In this document: positions 21,071 to 33,472 of the stretch, piece after piece
How positions within the stretch are numbered: position 1 is the stretch's first letter
Layout: each line of letters begins with the position of its first letter
From: Gonocerus acuteangulatus
Lineage: Eukaryota; Arthropoda; Insecta; Hemiptera; Coreidae
Length of the DNA stretch: 64,000 bases
Assembly (NCBI GenBank): GCA_946811695.1
Contig: OX328123.1
Span: 155,163,580 to 155,227,579 of the forward strand
Reading direction: 5' to 3'
Made by a program: the position numbers and the translations under genes
The notes under the pieces: generated by a model
Told to the model about the DNA's origin: nothing
The model's database searches: none
The model's input: only the letters and a program-made list of their open reading frames with translations

Positions 21071-21952
21071 AAATTCTCGTGTCACAGTGTTTGTAACCAA
21101 ACTCCTCCGAAACGGCCTGACAGATTTTTATGAAATTTTGTGTGTATATTCCATAGGACTGAGAATAGGATGTTAAATATTTGTCATACCCCTAAGTGAT
21201 AAGGGTTTTCCACCCCAAGAAAAGGTTTTTTTTTTAATTTTTTGGACATATTTTATTTTTATGTTTTTATGATTAGGCATTAAAAAATACATACAACCCT
21301 AAATGTGCATCCTTCCACCACCAATCCCCATTTTTTAATAGAGATATCGACTTAGGTGGTTGATAACAATCACTCGATCTGTTATCCCCTACCACTGTCA
21401 CTTCTCAACCAGTAAACAGCACGGACTAGGGGTGTGAACAAAGCCGGTCTCCAGTCTTTCTCACACAATAAGCTTTCTCTCACTCCCTACACTGCCATTA
21501 TTATCCCCACAGATGTGCTATTTGAATTAAAACGCGTTCAATTTCCAGTTAGATTGGTATTTGCTATGATAATCAAGAAGTCACCAGGCCAAACGATGTC
21601 TGTTTATGGCTTATATTCGGGCATACCGTGCTTTTCACAAGGATAATTATAGGTGGCATGTTCTTGAGGGAGTAAACCATCCAGTTTATGCTGGCTAAAG
21701 ATGGACAAACCAAAAATATCATACACTCCATTGCAATAGGAGATTGATGTTGTTTTTTTATTGTCATAATTAGTGATAGAGATATAATTTTAAATACATT
21801 AATTAAGATAAAAATATACAATTAATTAAAAAAATGGATGTTTGGTGTTTTGTTAGCTGTAGTTTAAGTTAGTTATTTTTGATTTGACCACCAAAATAAT
21901 GACTAGAAATAATTGTAATTGTATGGCAAAACAACTTTTGCCAAGCCAGCTA

Positions 21953-21953
<1 letters not shown>
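21062..21953 (+). mobile_element. Non-autonomous Helitron inside an AT microsatellite
   Basis: Begins near AAAATTCTCGTGTCAC and ends with the hairpin GGCAAAACAACTTTTGCC (21925-21942), seven bases, then CTAG at 21950-21953, followed by T. A 3' hairpin just upstream of CTRR with insertion next to T is the Helitron signature. The left and right flanks are both AT microsatellite, as expected if one tract was split. No Rep/helicase coding. Confidence 0.75.

Positions 21954-22020
<67 letters not shown>
21954..22020. repeat. (AT)n microsatellite, right of the Helitron
   Basis: About 66 bp of AT, continuing the tract interrupted by the Helitron. Confidence 0.95.
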
Positions 22021-22023
<3 letters not shown>

Positions 22024-22803
22024 TATACACATTTGTATGTTTGCTCTCTCACAGGCTCAAAAATGGTGTGGTTTTGATTTAATTTGGTAGAAAAATACCT
22101 TGTCTAATTTTAAAAAAGTCGTTTGTTAACCAGAAAAATTCAGCTACTGGAACACTCTTTTATGGGCGAAATTCGTGCAAAAAAAAAAAAGTTTTCGCTT
22201 ACGGCTTCCACTTATTGAAGAGTTTGTTGGTAAACTTTTTATAAATTCTCTAATGTTAGGAAATGAATAAAACTATTTTCAAGGTGATATTTGTTACCAT
22301 TTTTGAGAAAAGTGAATAAAAATGGTTTTTTAAACTAATTTTCGGATTGGGTACTTAGAATCGCTGGATTCAATTGAAATAGTTCCTGTGTATAATATTT
22401 AGTTCGATATTCGTTAAGATATCTAGATTTTGTTTAAATTTGGAGTTAAGCAAGTATTAGAAAAAAAAAAAAAAAAAGTACTAATAGGCAGGCGATGTCA
22501 ATCGGAGAAATAAGTGCCTCAATCTTCGAAAGTGTTAGTTTTATCATTTTGAACAGAGTTTTGTTCCTGTATAACTCACTTTTTAATTGGACTTTTTTTA
22601 TTTTTTTTTAAATTGCATGTTTTTGCCTTGAGCGAGTGCTGAGAAGGCAGGGGGAATATGTTGCCTTAAATCTTCCAGTGGTGTATACAGCAACCCAACT
22701 TAGTTGGGCAACTAAACTTTTATAATCAAAATAAAGTTGTTCTCTCTCTATTAGGGATGTGAGCAGTGCTAAGATGCAACAGTTCCTGAGTCGGACCTTT
22801 ATT

Positions 22804-24230
22804 TGTTTAGACTAAAGAAAAAAATCTTAAATACTAAAATCTTGAACTTTCATCAAATCCTACATTTGAGCAATCTAACTATTTCACTTTAAACAATAAG
22901 TAGATTCAGTTTAAAAAAATAATGTTGCTCTGTTACCTTCTAAAGGACAAAGTTTGTGTTAGGAGAGGTGTTCCATTTTCAAGCGACTTGTGATTGTTCA
23001 AATATTATAATAAAAAAAATTAACTTACCTTGGAAATTGTTTTATTTGTTTATTTATTTTTTTTGTTATATAAGTATGCATTTCCATTTTAAAAACATAT
23101 AAGCTTAATTCTTTCTGTAGATATATTTATAACTTGGGAAAATTCAATATAACCAATGTTTATACCACCATTTTATGCTAAATATTTTATATAAGTATCA
23201 AGCAGTCTGCACTTGATTGCAGAATTGATACTGACTTTATTGTCAATCTTATTGCCCTCAACTAAATGTCAAAGTGTTAATGATTATTATTAACATAGTG
23301 AACATTTAAATAATATATTTTTTTCATTTATTGGACAATGAATGAATCTTTTTATCTACAGTTACTAAAAATAGTTTTTAATTCAATCACCAAACTTTCT
23401 CTGAATAATCAAATTTTACAGTTTGGACACTATCAATTTTCTTTTCTTTTTTTTTTATACTGCTGATTGTTGCTTTGTAGATGGTCTTCAGTTGAGACAT
23501 GGCCATTGTAACAGAAGGTTCGCCTATGTTCTATTAGGCAGTATTTTAGGCTCCTCAAGAGGCATCAGATTATGCAAAACATGTAGAACAACCCATGAAG
23601 TACAATCTGTACAGGAGTTTTCTCTAGGGTGCAAAGAATTCAACTCTTTTCATACAATATTTATTAATTCACAACAATTATTTAAGAAATAAATGAAAGT
23701 ATAATATATCAATGACTCTTCTATACATATTTTTTTCTCTTCATGATCATTCTTATAACTAAAGTAGAATATCCAGAACCAAATTTTAAAAGATTAATTT
23801 TAATGGTCCCACCTTCTAATTCGTGCCACCATTGTATTTTATTGATGGAGTGGAATGGGAGCGTTCCCTCAGAAATTAACAAAAGCTCTATACTTCTGTT
23901 GAGCTACGAGAAAATACAGCCTGTTGTGTTCATATTTAGTTCATCTTTCAGTTTATTTAGTTCATTTTCTTCATCTTTGTTTTCCCCTCGTTGCACTAGG
24001 GTATAACACAATCTTCCCAAGTAAGATTATTCCAAGTATAAGAGTATACGGCAAGTCCTAATGTGTATAGTCAGTACAGGCAAAATTTAGATTTAAACTC
24101 AAAATGATGCAGCTCATATCAGCATCACAAAGTTTTAACGAGCATTAATGTGAGGTTTAAAAAAGATATCAAGTTTAAAAATTGCCAAGTTGCCTATCCT
24201 CCAATTAATTTCAATGCCCATTTCTGGGTT
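22804..24230. other. AT-rich intergenic DNA with PLE-arm traces
   Basis: Mostly featureless. At 23560-23595 CTCAAGAGGCATCAGATTATGCAAAAC resembles a decayed hammerhead-bearing PLE arm. No gene-like frame with splice support. Confidence 0.4.
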
Positions 24231-24745
24231 GTTATATAGTGTGGCTTCAAGGTACTTAAAGTAAATTTGATTTAGAGCAAAAAGTTTCTATTAACATAGG
24301 CATGGATATGCTTCTTCGAGGCGCAGGATTTAAAACATTTTCTAAAACCATGCTTGAAAACTCCAAATACCGGTGGCTTCTCAACATGTGGTTACTGGAA
24401 TAGGCTGCAAATACATTTTGTAGGCCACTAAAGTCTGTACTTTTTTGTACCAAGGAATCTAATTTTGCATAACAGGATCTGGAGATTTGTTTGGTCTATC
24501 ATTAATAATTAGTGTTTTTGCAGCATTGATCAAGGCTTTAAATTATCACTCATGAATGGGTAAACAAGTTCCAAATCAACAAGGTTGTGAAAATGCTTCC
24601 TGGAGAGCTGAAATATAAACGCCTCATGTTTCCTACGTTAATTAATTAAAGATAGATCCGGGATTTAATGTGTCCTCAGGAAGCATTTCGGTACCCATGT
24701 TGTTAGGAACATTTTTGCTCAGAATCAAACACTACTTGAAGGTTA
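24230..24745. repeat. Diverged inverted repeat, PLE-arm-like
   Basis: A stretch at about 24270-24340 recurs inverted at 24670-24740 (shared AGCAAAAA-TTTCTA-TTAACAT-like and GAAGCAT boxes). Resembles a decayed PLE arm pair. Boundaries uncertain. Confidence 0.35.
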
Positions 24746-26167
24746 AAAATATGCGTGAAACCTTAAGGATAAAGTGCTCCAAGACCTTGATGCATTCTAA
24801 GACTATCTCTAATCTGACATATTCTCTAATCCGCTTGTACCCTGGTCCCTACGACGCCGGATTAGGGAGTCTACTGTATTTTACATTTGTTACTTATTAT
24901 TTAATATTTGATGAAAGTAAAAATGAAGATTGAAGGAATAATAACCAAGTCGCCTGTGCTATGACTTGTAAATAGACTTAGTCTGCTACTGAGCTCAGAG
25001 GATGGTGCATAAGACTTGAAGGTGGTCAGTCGAACAAAAAAAAAATCAGAAGAAGACTTGTTTATTACCACTTAAAAACAATATTTTCACACATTTTGTT
25101 TATTATATTAATTGTTCTCTTAGTGTTATTAATCAATTATATGTTAATTAAACATAAATTAATATCATGAATTATATATTAATAAGACATGAATTAATAC
25201 AAAAAAACAGTTTTTAATCATTTAAAAATCAAGTAAGATTTAGAGAATGCATTCAATATTTTTCTTCTTAAATAATACTAACTGCTTTGTTTTAGAAAAA
25301 CAGTCTTTATTTCTAGTATGATTACAAGAATATTTCATGAATAACCAATTTCATTAGCCAAAGAGTTTTATCAATACAAGAATGTAAAATAAATTAGAAA
25401 TGTCCTTTGTTTGATAGAGAAAACAATTAAATGTACAAAGTGTTACAATAATTGCAACTTTCTACTTTATTCGTACACAAAGAACAATTGAACATATAAA
25501 TAACTTAATAAGATGAATAGTTTGGCCATTTTTTTATTCATTCTTTTTAAAACCGGAGACACACATATATTGCTTTGATTCTGGATTTTGTTATTAAGTT
25601 ATTACTTACAAAAATACATATTTTAAAATCTCACTAATTTTCAATAGAGTATTTTATGTAGCATTTATTCATTTTTATAACATTCAAAAATAATAGATTG
25701 TACTAAAATTAACATTTACAGATATATATTTTGAATTTTTGTATTTAAATCTTTCTAACTCTTTAACAATTATAAACAGATAGAATATTATTTAATATAC
25801 CTAATATAACATTTCATTTTTTATAGCATGTATAAAGATTTTATTAAATATAAAATATTATGAATATTAAAATTAATTATCATTTATTAAAGGCAAAGTA
25901 ATAAATATAAGCCTTATCTAATCATTACCTACTCTGGCATAACAATGTGCTTTATTCTAAATATAAATTCTTAAGTGGAAGGAATTGTGCACTAATAAAA
26001 TTTACATTTTATTTATAATTAAGACATTAGACTACCTAAATATGTGTCTCCATTAATGCAGGGGCACTGAAGCTGTTTGAGAGTTTATCAACTCACAAAA
26101 TAAAAATAATTAATTTCCATACTAAATAGCAAAAAAAATTACTCAACTAATTGGCAAAGTTTGCAAG
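24746..26167. other. AT-rich intergenic DNA, nothing recognised
   Basis: Very low GC, with no repeat partner and no plausible exon seen. Confidence 0.5.
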
Positions 26168-26171
26168 TTAA

Positions 26172-26314
26172 CCCATTAACGCCAGAGTTTCTTTCTTTTT
26201 TTTCAAAGATTCTAAATACAAATAAATCAGTTCACGAATATAGTCTAGAATATAATTTTTCTATCATCGCATAGATATTGGTGTTACCATTTGGTAACGC
26301 ATGGTGCTAATGGG
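26172..26314. mobile_element. Short TTAA-flanked (piggyBac-type) MITE, 143 bp
   Basis: CCCATTAACGCCA at the left and the inverse of CCCATTAGCACCA at the right, each bordered by TTAA (26168-26171, 26315-26318). Confidence 0.75.
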
Positions 26315-26938
26315 TTAAAGTATTTAAGTTAAATCTACAAATGATTCAAGGAAAAATGAAACAATATTCTTAACAAATCCCTAATATATAGGCAAATAAT
26401 AAGCAAATCTTTGTTGTGGTCCCATTAGTCTTTAATATAAAATGCAAGTTTTATTGGCAAAAGCATTTGAACAAACTTTTATTTCTATTAAAGCATGATA
26501 TTTAACAATACATTTAAGGCAAAGATAGGCTACTTAAGCTTTTTAATTACGACAAAAAGCAGTCGGGAAATTGTAGCACATAAATAATATCTATCCGGGA
26601 GGAGAAAGAAGGAATTTTAATATCAATAGTGATACTTATAAAACATTTTAAGCTAATTTAATTATCATCAAATATTGATTATTCATTAATAACATATAAA
26701 TTGTAGATCTTTTATTCATAGAAAAAAACTTTTTCTAATTGAAGAATTAATTTAATGGTGGCATTCCAAGTAAAATTTGGCTGTGCAGTTTAAATCATTT
26801 CAGAAGAGGAGAATGAGTTCAGTTTAAAGATTTAAGAATTGATGCGTTTGGACAAATAATAGTCTATTTAAATTTTTTCATGATATTAAGGATTTTACTG
26901 AAAAACGTTCAACCTTGCGTTGTATACAAAATAAATGA

Positions 26939-27987
26939 ATGGCTAGAACAAAAATACTGTCTGTCCTAGGCAACACCAGCTTGGGAGCAGATCGTTGCAG
27001 TCTCATCAAGGTCTATAATGCTCTAATAGCCTCTAAATTAGACTACGGGAGCCAAGTATACAGCTCAGCGAAGGCCTCAGTCCTGGCTGCTCTCGAGGTA
27101 GTACACAACACAAGTTTGAGACTTGCGACAGGTGCTTTCCGTACAACCCCCGTCCATAGTCTTTCAGCAGAATCAGGAGAAACCCCATTACTCTTCAGGA
27201 GGCATAAACTAGCCATAAAATACATTTCAAAGGTCTACATAATGCCAAACCACCCATGTTACAGGTATCTCTTTCACCAAAAATATGAACAGCTATGTCG
27301 GACGAAGAAAAACGCGACTCTGCCACTAGCCTTAAGAATGGAAGCAGCAGTTCAAGAGCTCAAAGAAACGAACATACCCTTTGAAGAAGAAAGCATTCCT
27401 CCCCGAATGCCGCAAGTCAGTTTTAAATTGAAGAAATTGAGACAGAATTCTGTCGTAGCTCCGGACACCATTCTACACAGCGAAATAAACGAAATACCCA
27501 ACAAGTTCATCTTGTTTGCTGATGGATCGAAATCAACTAAATCCTCCGCATGTGCGTTCACGGATCTAGACTCAGAACACAAATACAAGCTCGACGAAAG
27601 ATGTTCCTTATACACCGCCGAAGCCCATGCAATTGTTGCGGCTCTTTACTTCTCAGATCTCAGATAAAACCAACATAATAATTTGCACCGACTCAGAAAG
27701 CACGCTGAAGAGTTTAAGGAAAATGTACCCCAGACTTTTCTACTCGTACAAAATACAAAAATACTGCAAAGAGCTTGGCGACATGGGAAAATCAGTGACC
27801 TTCATTTGGGTTCCGGCGCACGTAGGAGTCCGGGGAAATGAAGCGGCCAACAAGGCAGCAAAAAATGCCCACCAACTAAGTGAAACCACACCAATAATGC
27901 TAACCCACAAAGAGCCGTCCAAACCACTGATAAGTAAAATTAAAGAAGACTGGCAAGTCTTTTCTGGTACAGTCCAGCTTTTAAGAT
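26939..27987 (+). pseudogene. LINE C-terminal fragment with RNase H, frameshifted
   Basis: 5'-truncated non-LTR element. The frame 26939-27667 covers the end of the reverse transcriptase thumb (LIKVYNALIASKLDYGSQVY) and the start of RNase H (FILFADGSKSTKSSACAF and YTAEAHAIVAAL). A frameshift near 27650 moves it to the frame 27627-27989 with ICTDSESTLKSL and WVPAHVGVRGNEAANKAAK. Catalytic D, E and D are present, but the last family aspartate (GNEAAD-type) reads N. The 3' end is cut off soon after, so there is no poly-A tail. Jockey/I-type. Confidence 0.88.
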
Positions 27988-27999
27988 AAGGAGATGACT

Positions 28000-28400
28000 A
28001 CAAGAAGGCCAGGTCACAGATGCTAAGCTTCTTGTCCTAGTTGTCAATGAGGTGAAGACTAAGTACTTGAGAGTTAGAGCAGGGGCCAGAATGTATGACA
28101 TTTAGGCCTGAGGTTAATGCAATAAACAACACCACCCAAGAAATCAGCTGGAGAATTGAGGCTGTAAACCGTGCTTCTTTGAGTTCTTCAGACACTTTAG
28201 AAGCCAATGCTCCTCTCATATAAGCAAGATCAATATTTATAAACGTTGGTCTGGCATGACTTAACATGCGGGTCAGAGCCTTGAGCCATGCCTAAAGCAG
28301 AAGAATCATGACATTCCAAAGAACTATACTAAGAAGAATCTTCGTTTCTTTTAAGATAGAGATACTTGCAGGAGACAGAAGAATGTCGAGCTGTATCGGC
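28000..28400. other. Unrecognised stretch between LINE pieces
   Basis: A minus-strand frame (28267-28037) is open for 76 codons but shows no family signature. Probably a degraded mobile element. Confidence 0.3.
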
Positions 28401-28409
28401 TGTATCGAG

Positions 28410-28610
28410 ATATATGTGTACATACTGTGAAATTCATTAAGATTGGAAGGCTTCACTGGTCTGCTCATGTTGTAAGAACCAGAGAGGGTGAGATGTTTGG
28501 AAAACGGAGAGCTGACAGACCAAATGTCTCATGAGAAGATACTGTCAATTTAGATGCACAAGACCTGCTCGGAGATTGGAATGGTAAAGCTTCTGCACAG
28601 AACTAATCCA
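28410..28610 (+). pseudogene. LINE C-terminal relic (RTE-like), decayed
   Basis: The + frame reads VKFIKIGRLHWSAHVVRTRE...KRRADRPN, matching the IxRLxWxGHVxRM...RGRPxxRW tail seen intact at 53860-54020. In-frame stops and divergence show it is old. Confidence 0.6.
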
Positions 28611-28687
28611 TCTGGCATAGGTTATTGAGAGTGGTCCAGATGACTATTTGTTGCTCTGGATATGTATAATACATATACATATCTGGC

Positions 28688-28689
<2 letters not shown>

Positions 28690-28756
<67 letters not shown>
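28690..28756. repeat. (AT)n microsatellite
   Basis: About 66 bp of AT repeats. Confidence 0.95.
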
Positions 28757-28761
<5 letters not shown>

Positions 28762-28873
28762 CAGAAGCAAGCCCATATATTTGGGCTTAAAAGATCTCTT
28801 GCTACACCGTCTATCAATAACTCTGAACTACGAGGTTTGATTTATTTCAGGTAACTGAATTTTAATATATTAA

Positions 28874-29262
28874 CACGTTCGGGCCCAGCGTTGTGGCATA
28901 TGCGTCTGAGAGATGTGTTCTGCGGGCCCAACGTCCTGGCATATGCGTCAGTAGTTTCGCTTTCTTTCTATCGGCACTACTCCGAGCCTTGTCCTATACC
29001 CTTCGTATTTTGTTTGGGACCTCGTATTAGGTTTACGGGTCTGGTATTGTATGATACTGAATCCGCCAAAACAATTCCTTCTGTGGGCCCACTGTCGTGA
29101 CTTATTTGACACTTAACTAAATTGTAATTAATCCACTAAAAGTACATCATTTCAAAAGTTTCCTCACTTATTTATTTATTTTTTATGTTTGCCGAAATAA
29201 TTATACAAAAGGAAGACTTGGGCCCAGGTGAAATTTTTTTGAAGCCATCGGTCCTGAAAGTG
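28874..29262. mobile_element. TTAA-flanked (piggyBac-type) non-autonomous element
   Basis: TTAA at 28870-28873 and 29263-29266; ends CACGTTCGGGCCC and inverted CACTTTCAGGACC. Subterminal direct repeats of GGCATATGCGTC lie at about 28892 and 28938. No transposase. Confidence 0.65.
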
Positions 29263-29516
29263 TTAATAAATAACTAAATGCAGCTTTTATATTTTAGAAG
29301 CTTTCATATTAACTGTTAGAGTAGAGACATAACGTCTACAAAGGTGTTTAATTGCTTTCACACAAATTAAACTCTTCTGTTATTCAATTCCAAATACCAT
29401 ATGAAAAAACAAAAACTAAAAATTAATAATATAATACTGAAAAGTAATTGATATAGAATTTAATCAAAACAGCCTGAACAATTCATGTAACTAATTTATT
29501 TTACATATTGACTTAA

Positions 29517-29879
29517 CACGTTTACTGCCAACAATGAGTTATCTCGTACTTTGCATTATTGCCTCGAATGCCAGCTTACGATGAAAAGATGGTATCAAGG
29601 AAAAGAACAAAAAATGTGTCAATGCAGTAACATAACAACAGGTCGAAGCATGTCTGGATACGAACTAACTCGTAGTTGGCTTTCGTCAAGAGCTTTCGGT
29701 AACATAAACCATCTTCGAGATGGTTCATACAACCTTTTGTTTTGTGCAAGAAACAAATTTTATATGCTTTATGGTGATCATTACATACTCTAATTATAGT
29801 TTCAATAACAAAAATGATTATTATTACTAAATTGGATTTCAAGACCAGAATCTTGAAAATTACTGTGGAAGTCAATGTG
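29517..29879. mobile_element. TTAA-flanked (piggyBac-type) non-autonomous element
   Basis: TTAA at 29513-29516 and 29880-29883; ends CACGTTTACTGCCA and inverted CACATTGACTTCCA. Contains an internal hairpin AACCATCTTCGAGATGGTT. No transposase. Confidence 0.6.
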
Positions 29880-30063
29880 TTAATCTGTGAAATCCTTAAA
29901 TCTTCTTATTTGAAAATATACTATAAATACATAAGTTGCAATCACCAGGAGTATTTATAGGACAAATGGCTAAAGCAAGGATGTATCAGAAAATGTTAGA
30001 CAATTTTTCATCTAAAATAAAATCACTATTAAATGTTTGTGATAACCAGAAGAAAAATCATTT

Positions 30064-30143
30064 AAATAACAGTACATTGCGATAAATAACAGTACATTGC
30101 GATAAATAACAGTACATTGCGATAAATAACAGTACATTGCGAT
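30064..30143. repeat. 20-bp tandem repeat, four copies
   Basis: Four identical tandem copies of AAATAACAGTACATTGCGAT. Confidence 0.95.
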
Positions 30144-30479
30144 AAAAATTCCACTAAACCAATTGATGAAGATATTTTAGAAACTAAAAATACAATGTCT
30201 CCTCCTTATCAGCAGCAGAGGCCATTAGCACAATTAAAGAACATTATTCCAAGAAATATTACATAACTTACGTTCTGGATAATATTCTTTCATGACAATC
30301 CTAGCTGAGGATTAGTAAAATATAATTCTGAAATTTCTTTTCAACTCAAATAATTTTTTTGTTTTGTTTTAATATATTTCTATCATCCAGTTCAGAATAA
30401 ATATAAAAAATGTGAAATTAATATCAGTATGCTTTAGCTCAAATAAACCACCTGCAATGATTAATCTGGTTAACTCTAG

Positions 30480-30798
30480 CATGGGCGTATATAAGGGGGG
30501 CTGAGGGGGCTGCAGCCCCCCCCCCCCAAAATTTTCATTTGATCGGTAAAAATTTCATAAAACCCTTAATAATAAATTAAATAAAATCATTTAGTTCATA
30601 AAACATTTTATTAAAATTTCATAAAACCCTTAAAAATAAATTAAATAAGATCATTTAGTTCATAAAACATTTTATTTTGGTTGCAATAGCGTTTAAGTTG
30701 GCTAAAACTCTTCCAAGATCTAAATTGTTAGTATTCCAGAAACCGGAAATGGTCTCAGCTCCCAGCCCCTCCGAAATTATTTTCTATATACGCCCATG
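30480..30798. mobile_element. hAT-type MITE with 8-bp target duplication
   Basis: CATGGGCGTATATA at the left, inverted at the right, with perfect AACTCTAG duplication at 30472-30479 and 30799-30806. Contains a direct duplication of about 75 bp and a G-run/C-run. A decayed relative lies at 61555-61720. Confidence 0.82.
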
Positions 30799-30806
30799 AA
30801 CTCTAG

Positions 30807-32744
30807 AAGAAATTTGTAAATACCATAACATAAATTGTAGGCATAACTGTTAAAAGTTTTCAACATTTCACAAATTATAGGGGGAAACAGGGTAAATTGG
30901 ACACATATCTGTAACATAAAAAATACAAAGTTTATATATTTGATATGAATATATATTTTTATATACTATAGGAGGCGAGAGAGTTCTAAGATACATCAGT
31001 CTCCTCTATGGAATTCTTCAGAGTCGCAAAGTCCTTTAATTTAAAGCTTGAAAAATAAACCTGTCACCTCTAAGCCAATGAACAATCATTTAAAGAGAGT
31101 TAGTGCTCCCTGTATTCATTTTTTAAAATATTTACTTATAACAGTTAAAATATTACTTAATGGAAATAATTAACTGTAAAACAATTACATATTATTTTGC
31201 AGTTTTTAGAAATAAAATTCTTCCTAATTTTTAGGATGATTAGTAATTCATTATAAATAATGACTAAATTTTTTACATATCCTATTAGACATTAGACTTT
31301 TTCTCCCAGCTTGCCACATAGCTCCCATGACACACATGCGTCATCCCACCACAGCGAGGTGGTTCGTGATGACGTACATGCAGCGTCATGCCGCAGTCAA
31401 GGTGTTAAGTTTTGTGCTTAATGATTTAATTAAAGTATAAGTTCCACTGAACATATTGAGATTTCTATAAAAGTGTTGCACTTAGTAACTTAAAGAATAT
31501 GTTGAGCACAATTAATTAAGATTTTAGAATTTTTTTTTTTGCCTTCAAACTCCTAATATTTTAATAAGTTAAAATAATTATATTTCTATTAAGGTGTGCT
31601 AAAATGATTACAATAAATATATGTGAATGAACAAAATTATTTCTTAACTAGAAGGAAGCCAACAAACTTAGGAATATTATTAGTGGAATGAAAACAAAAA
31701 TCTAAAGGAAACTACATAAGTGAAAAAGGAATCATTGCAAACCTAAGACAAATAAAACCATGTGGATAATTTATTTTGGCCTTATACAGATAATGAAGAG
31801 AAATTAAGGCTTTCTAACATGGGGTTTAATACAGAACAACAAAAAAAATGTCTAATGGATTCCAATTTAAAACTAGAGAGTGATACTAGCTGGAGTGCGA
31901 TAATAGTTGAGCTTTAGATATCTTAATGTGAAAAATAGGGGTGGTTACGATTTCCGATTTATCCAAAGGGGTCTAAATACCTCTTTGTAAATATTTTATA
32001 TTTATTAAAAGATCATGAGAAATCCAGTAGGATTTATCTGCATCGTCTAGCATAGAATACTCCAGCAGCGCCCTCTGGATAATTATAAGGAGTGGGCATT
32101 TGTCGAGATTTTTTATTAGTCTGTTCTATATCCATCAGATTTCCAAAAGGATATTCATTCCTAAAAATTAGAAAATCAAATAAATCAAGTTAAATAATTC
32201 CTTTGTTTAGATAATGTTGAGTAATCATCTGGCTTATGATGTAATTTGATCAGCTTTCCTATCATTATTGTAAAATTCTCAAGAGAATTAGATAGAGACT
32301 GGTATACAAAGTTATGCAATAAATAGAAAAACTATACTCTGTCAAAAATTCCCATTACATTTGTTCCTACTATTTATCAAAGTACAGTTATTGAGTGAAG
32401 TTAATGAAACAAATATGCTTTAGGCAATGTTATGTCCTATGAATATTACCAGAAAATAACTTACAATTGTTCCTTTTATTTAGAAATAATAGAAACTCCT
32501 ATTTTCATTGGCTACCTTTTTATTTGTATGTTCCATGATCATTATAGTTCAATAATTTATTATTTTCAGCATGTACAGAATAAATGTATCTACTTAACTC
32601 TGGAAAAAATAGATCTATTTCATATTAAAACTACTCATTAATTGACTCTAAGTCTGTTATTATTAAACAGTAATAATATTAAGAAATTAAATTTCTTTTA
32701 CTAATAAATTATTACAACAATTAATAATAACAAATATTAGCTAA
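30807..32744. other. AT-rich intergenic DNA
   Basis: At 31330-31406 a stretch with GATGACGTACATGCAGCGTCATG ends AGGTGTTAAG, like a single right end of a TTAA-targeting element with no left end found. Otherwise nothing recognised. Confidence 0.4.
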
Positions 32745-32810
32745 AGTCTTGAAGTAAGTGGCAGGAGTTCCTAGCCAAAATTGTATAATACATTAACATA
32801 TATTTGTGGT

Positions 32811-32839
32811 GTTTCAAACCTGGTAAGGTTCATCATCAG
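32811..32839 (-). ncRNA. Hammerhead core, canonical, PLE copy 1 left arm
   Basis: Minus strand: CTGATGA, stem II TGAACCT/AGGTTT with a TACC loop, then GAAAC. Both invariant core segments are intact, with six paired bases in stem II. Confidence 0.62.
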
Positions 32840-33034
32840 GCATCTTAAATTAAATCATGTTAAGTTCTAATATAATTTTTATATTTCATATTAAGATCCA
32901 TAAAATTTGAGAGTAAAATCAAGTCAGCCTGAATATGACATCCTGAAATTATGAAGATTCTCACCAGGATTTAACGTTCACTCTCAAAATTCGAAATTTA
33001 TGGACCCCTGGAAACTCGACTTAATTTAAGTTGC

Positions 33035-33063
33035 CTGATGATGAACCTAAACAGGTTCTAAAC
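33035..33063 (+). ncRNA. Hammerhead-like core, PLE copy 1 right arm (GAAA altered)
   Basis: CTGATGA, stem II TGAACCT/AGGTTC with an AAAC loop, then TAAAC where GAAAC is expected. Inverted partner of 32811-32839. Confidence 0.52.
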
Positions 33064-33314
33064 CTCGCAAATATAAGTTAATGTTTTAAACAATTTTTTG
33101 GAGCAACTCCTGCTAGTTACTTCGAGAATCCATTGATCCTTCGTCACCCTCACCTTCAACATACCTACATACATATTAGCTAAATATTAAATAATTGTCT
33201 ACATTCAATTAAATCTGGTGTTATAATAAGACACAGATGAAGTGACTGTTTTTTCCCCTCACTGATCAAAACCAGAACATTTTATTTTTCATTTTCAGTG
33301 TCAGGGTTTAGTCC

Positions 33315-33472
33315 TTAGGATGTCAAGGGCCGTTCCAGCCTGTCAATGAGGAAACTCAGGTACCTGAAGTGTTGTGCGTTGAAGTTGTATCCTACATTGT
33401 CGTGAACTTTCATTGTCCATGTAAAGCTGAAGCTAAAGAGAGCCATGGGCTCCATTTGTTTCACAAATAATT
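33315..33472 (-). CDS. Candidate alternative terminal exon, unidentified
   Basis: Minus-strand open stretch after acceptor TTTAATGGCAG, with two bases completing a split codon, then 51 codons and a stop. It includes FSFSFTWTMKVHDNVGYN and FRYLSFLIDRLERP. Its phase would fit the exon at 45828-45723, as does 34396-34251, so it could be a mutually exclusive last exon of the same gene, the end of another gene, or a chance frame. GC content is higher than in the flanks, which favours coding origin. No family recognised. Confidence 0.4.

Larger units (their letters stand above)
20910..22803 (+). repeat. Dispersed repeat family G, copy 1 (host of a Helitron)
   Basis: Shares CAGAAGTGCCGACTAGAAA, GTGGTTCAAATTTGT plus AT microsatellite, CTCAAAAATGG-type sequence and the distal ATTCTCTA, CTAAGATG and AGTTCCTG boxes with the copies at 49700-50215 and 50200-51100. 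The microsatellite is split by a Helitron (about 21062-21953). Non-coding; class unknown. Confidence 0.55.
32745..33145. mobile_element. PLE arm pair, interior deleted, copy 1
   Basis: Two inverted arms (about 32755-32870 and 33020-33135), each with a hammerhead-like motif and a CAGGAGTT/AACTCCTG end, enclose only about 150 bp. The same family forms copy 2 at 37310-39100. Confidence 0.65.

Noticed and set aside
31330..31408. Right end of a TTAA-targeting element
   Set aside because: Only one end is visible, so no element can be delimited.
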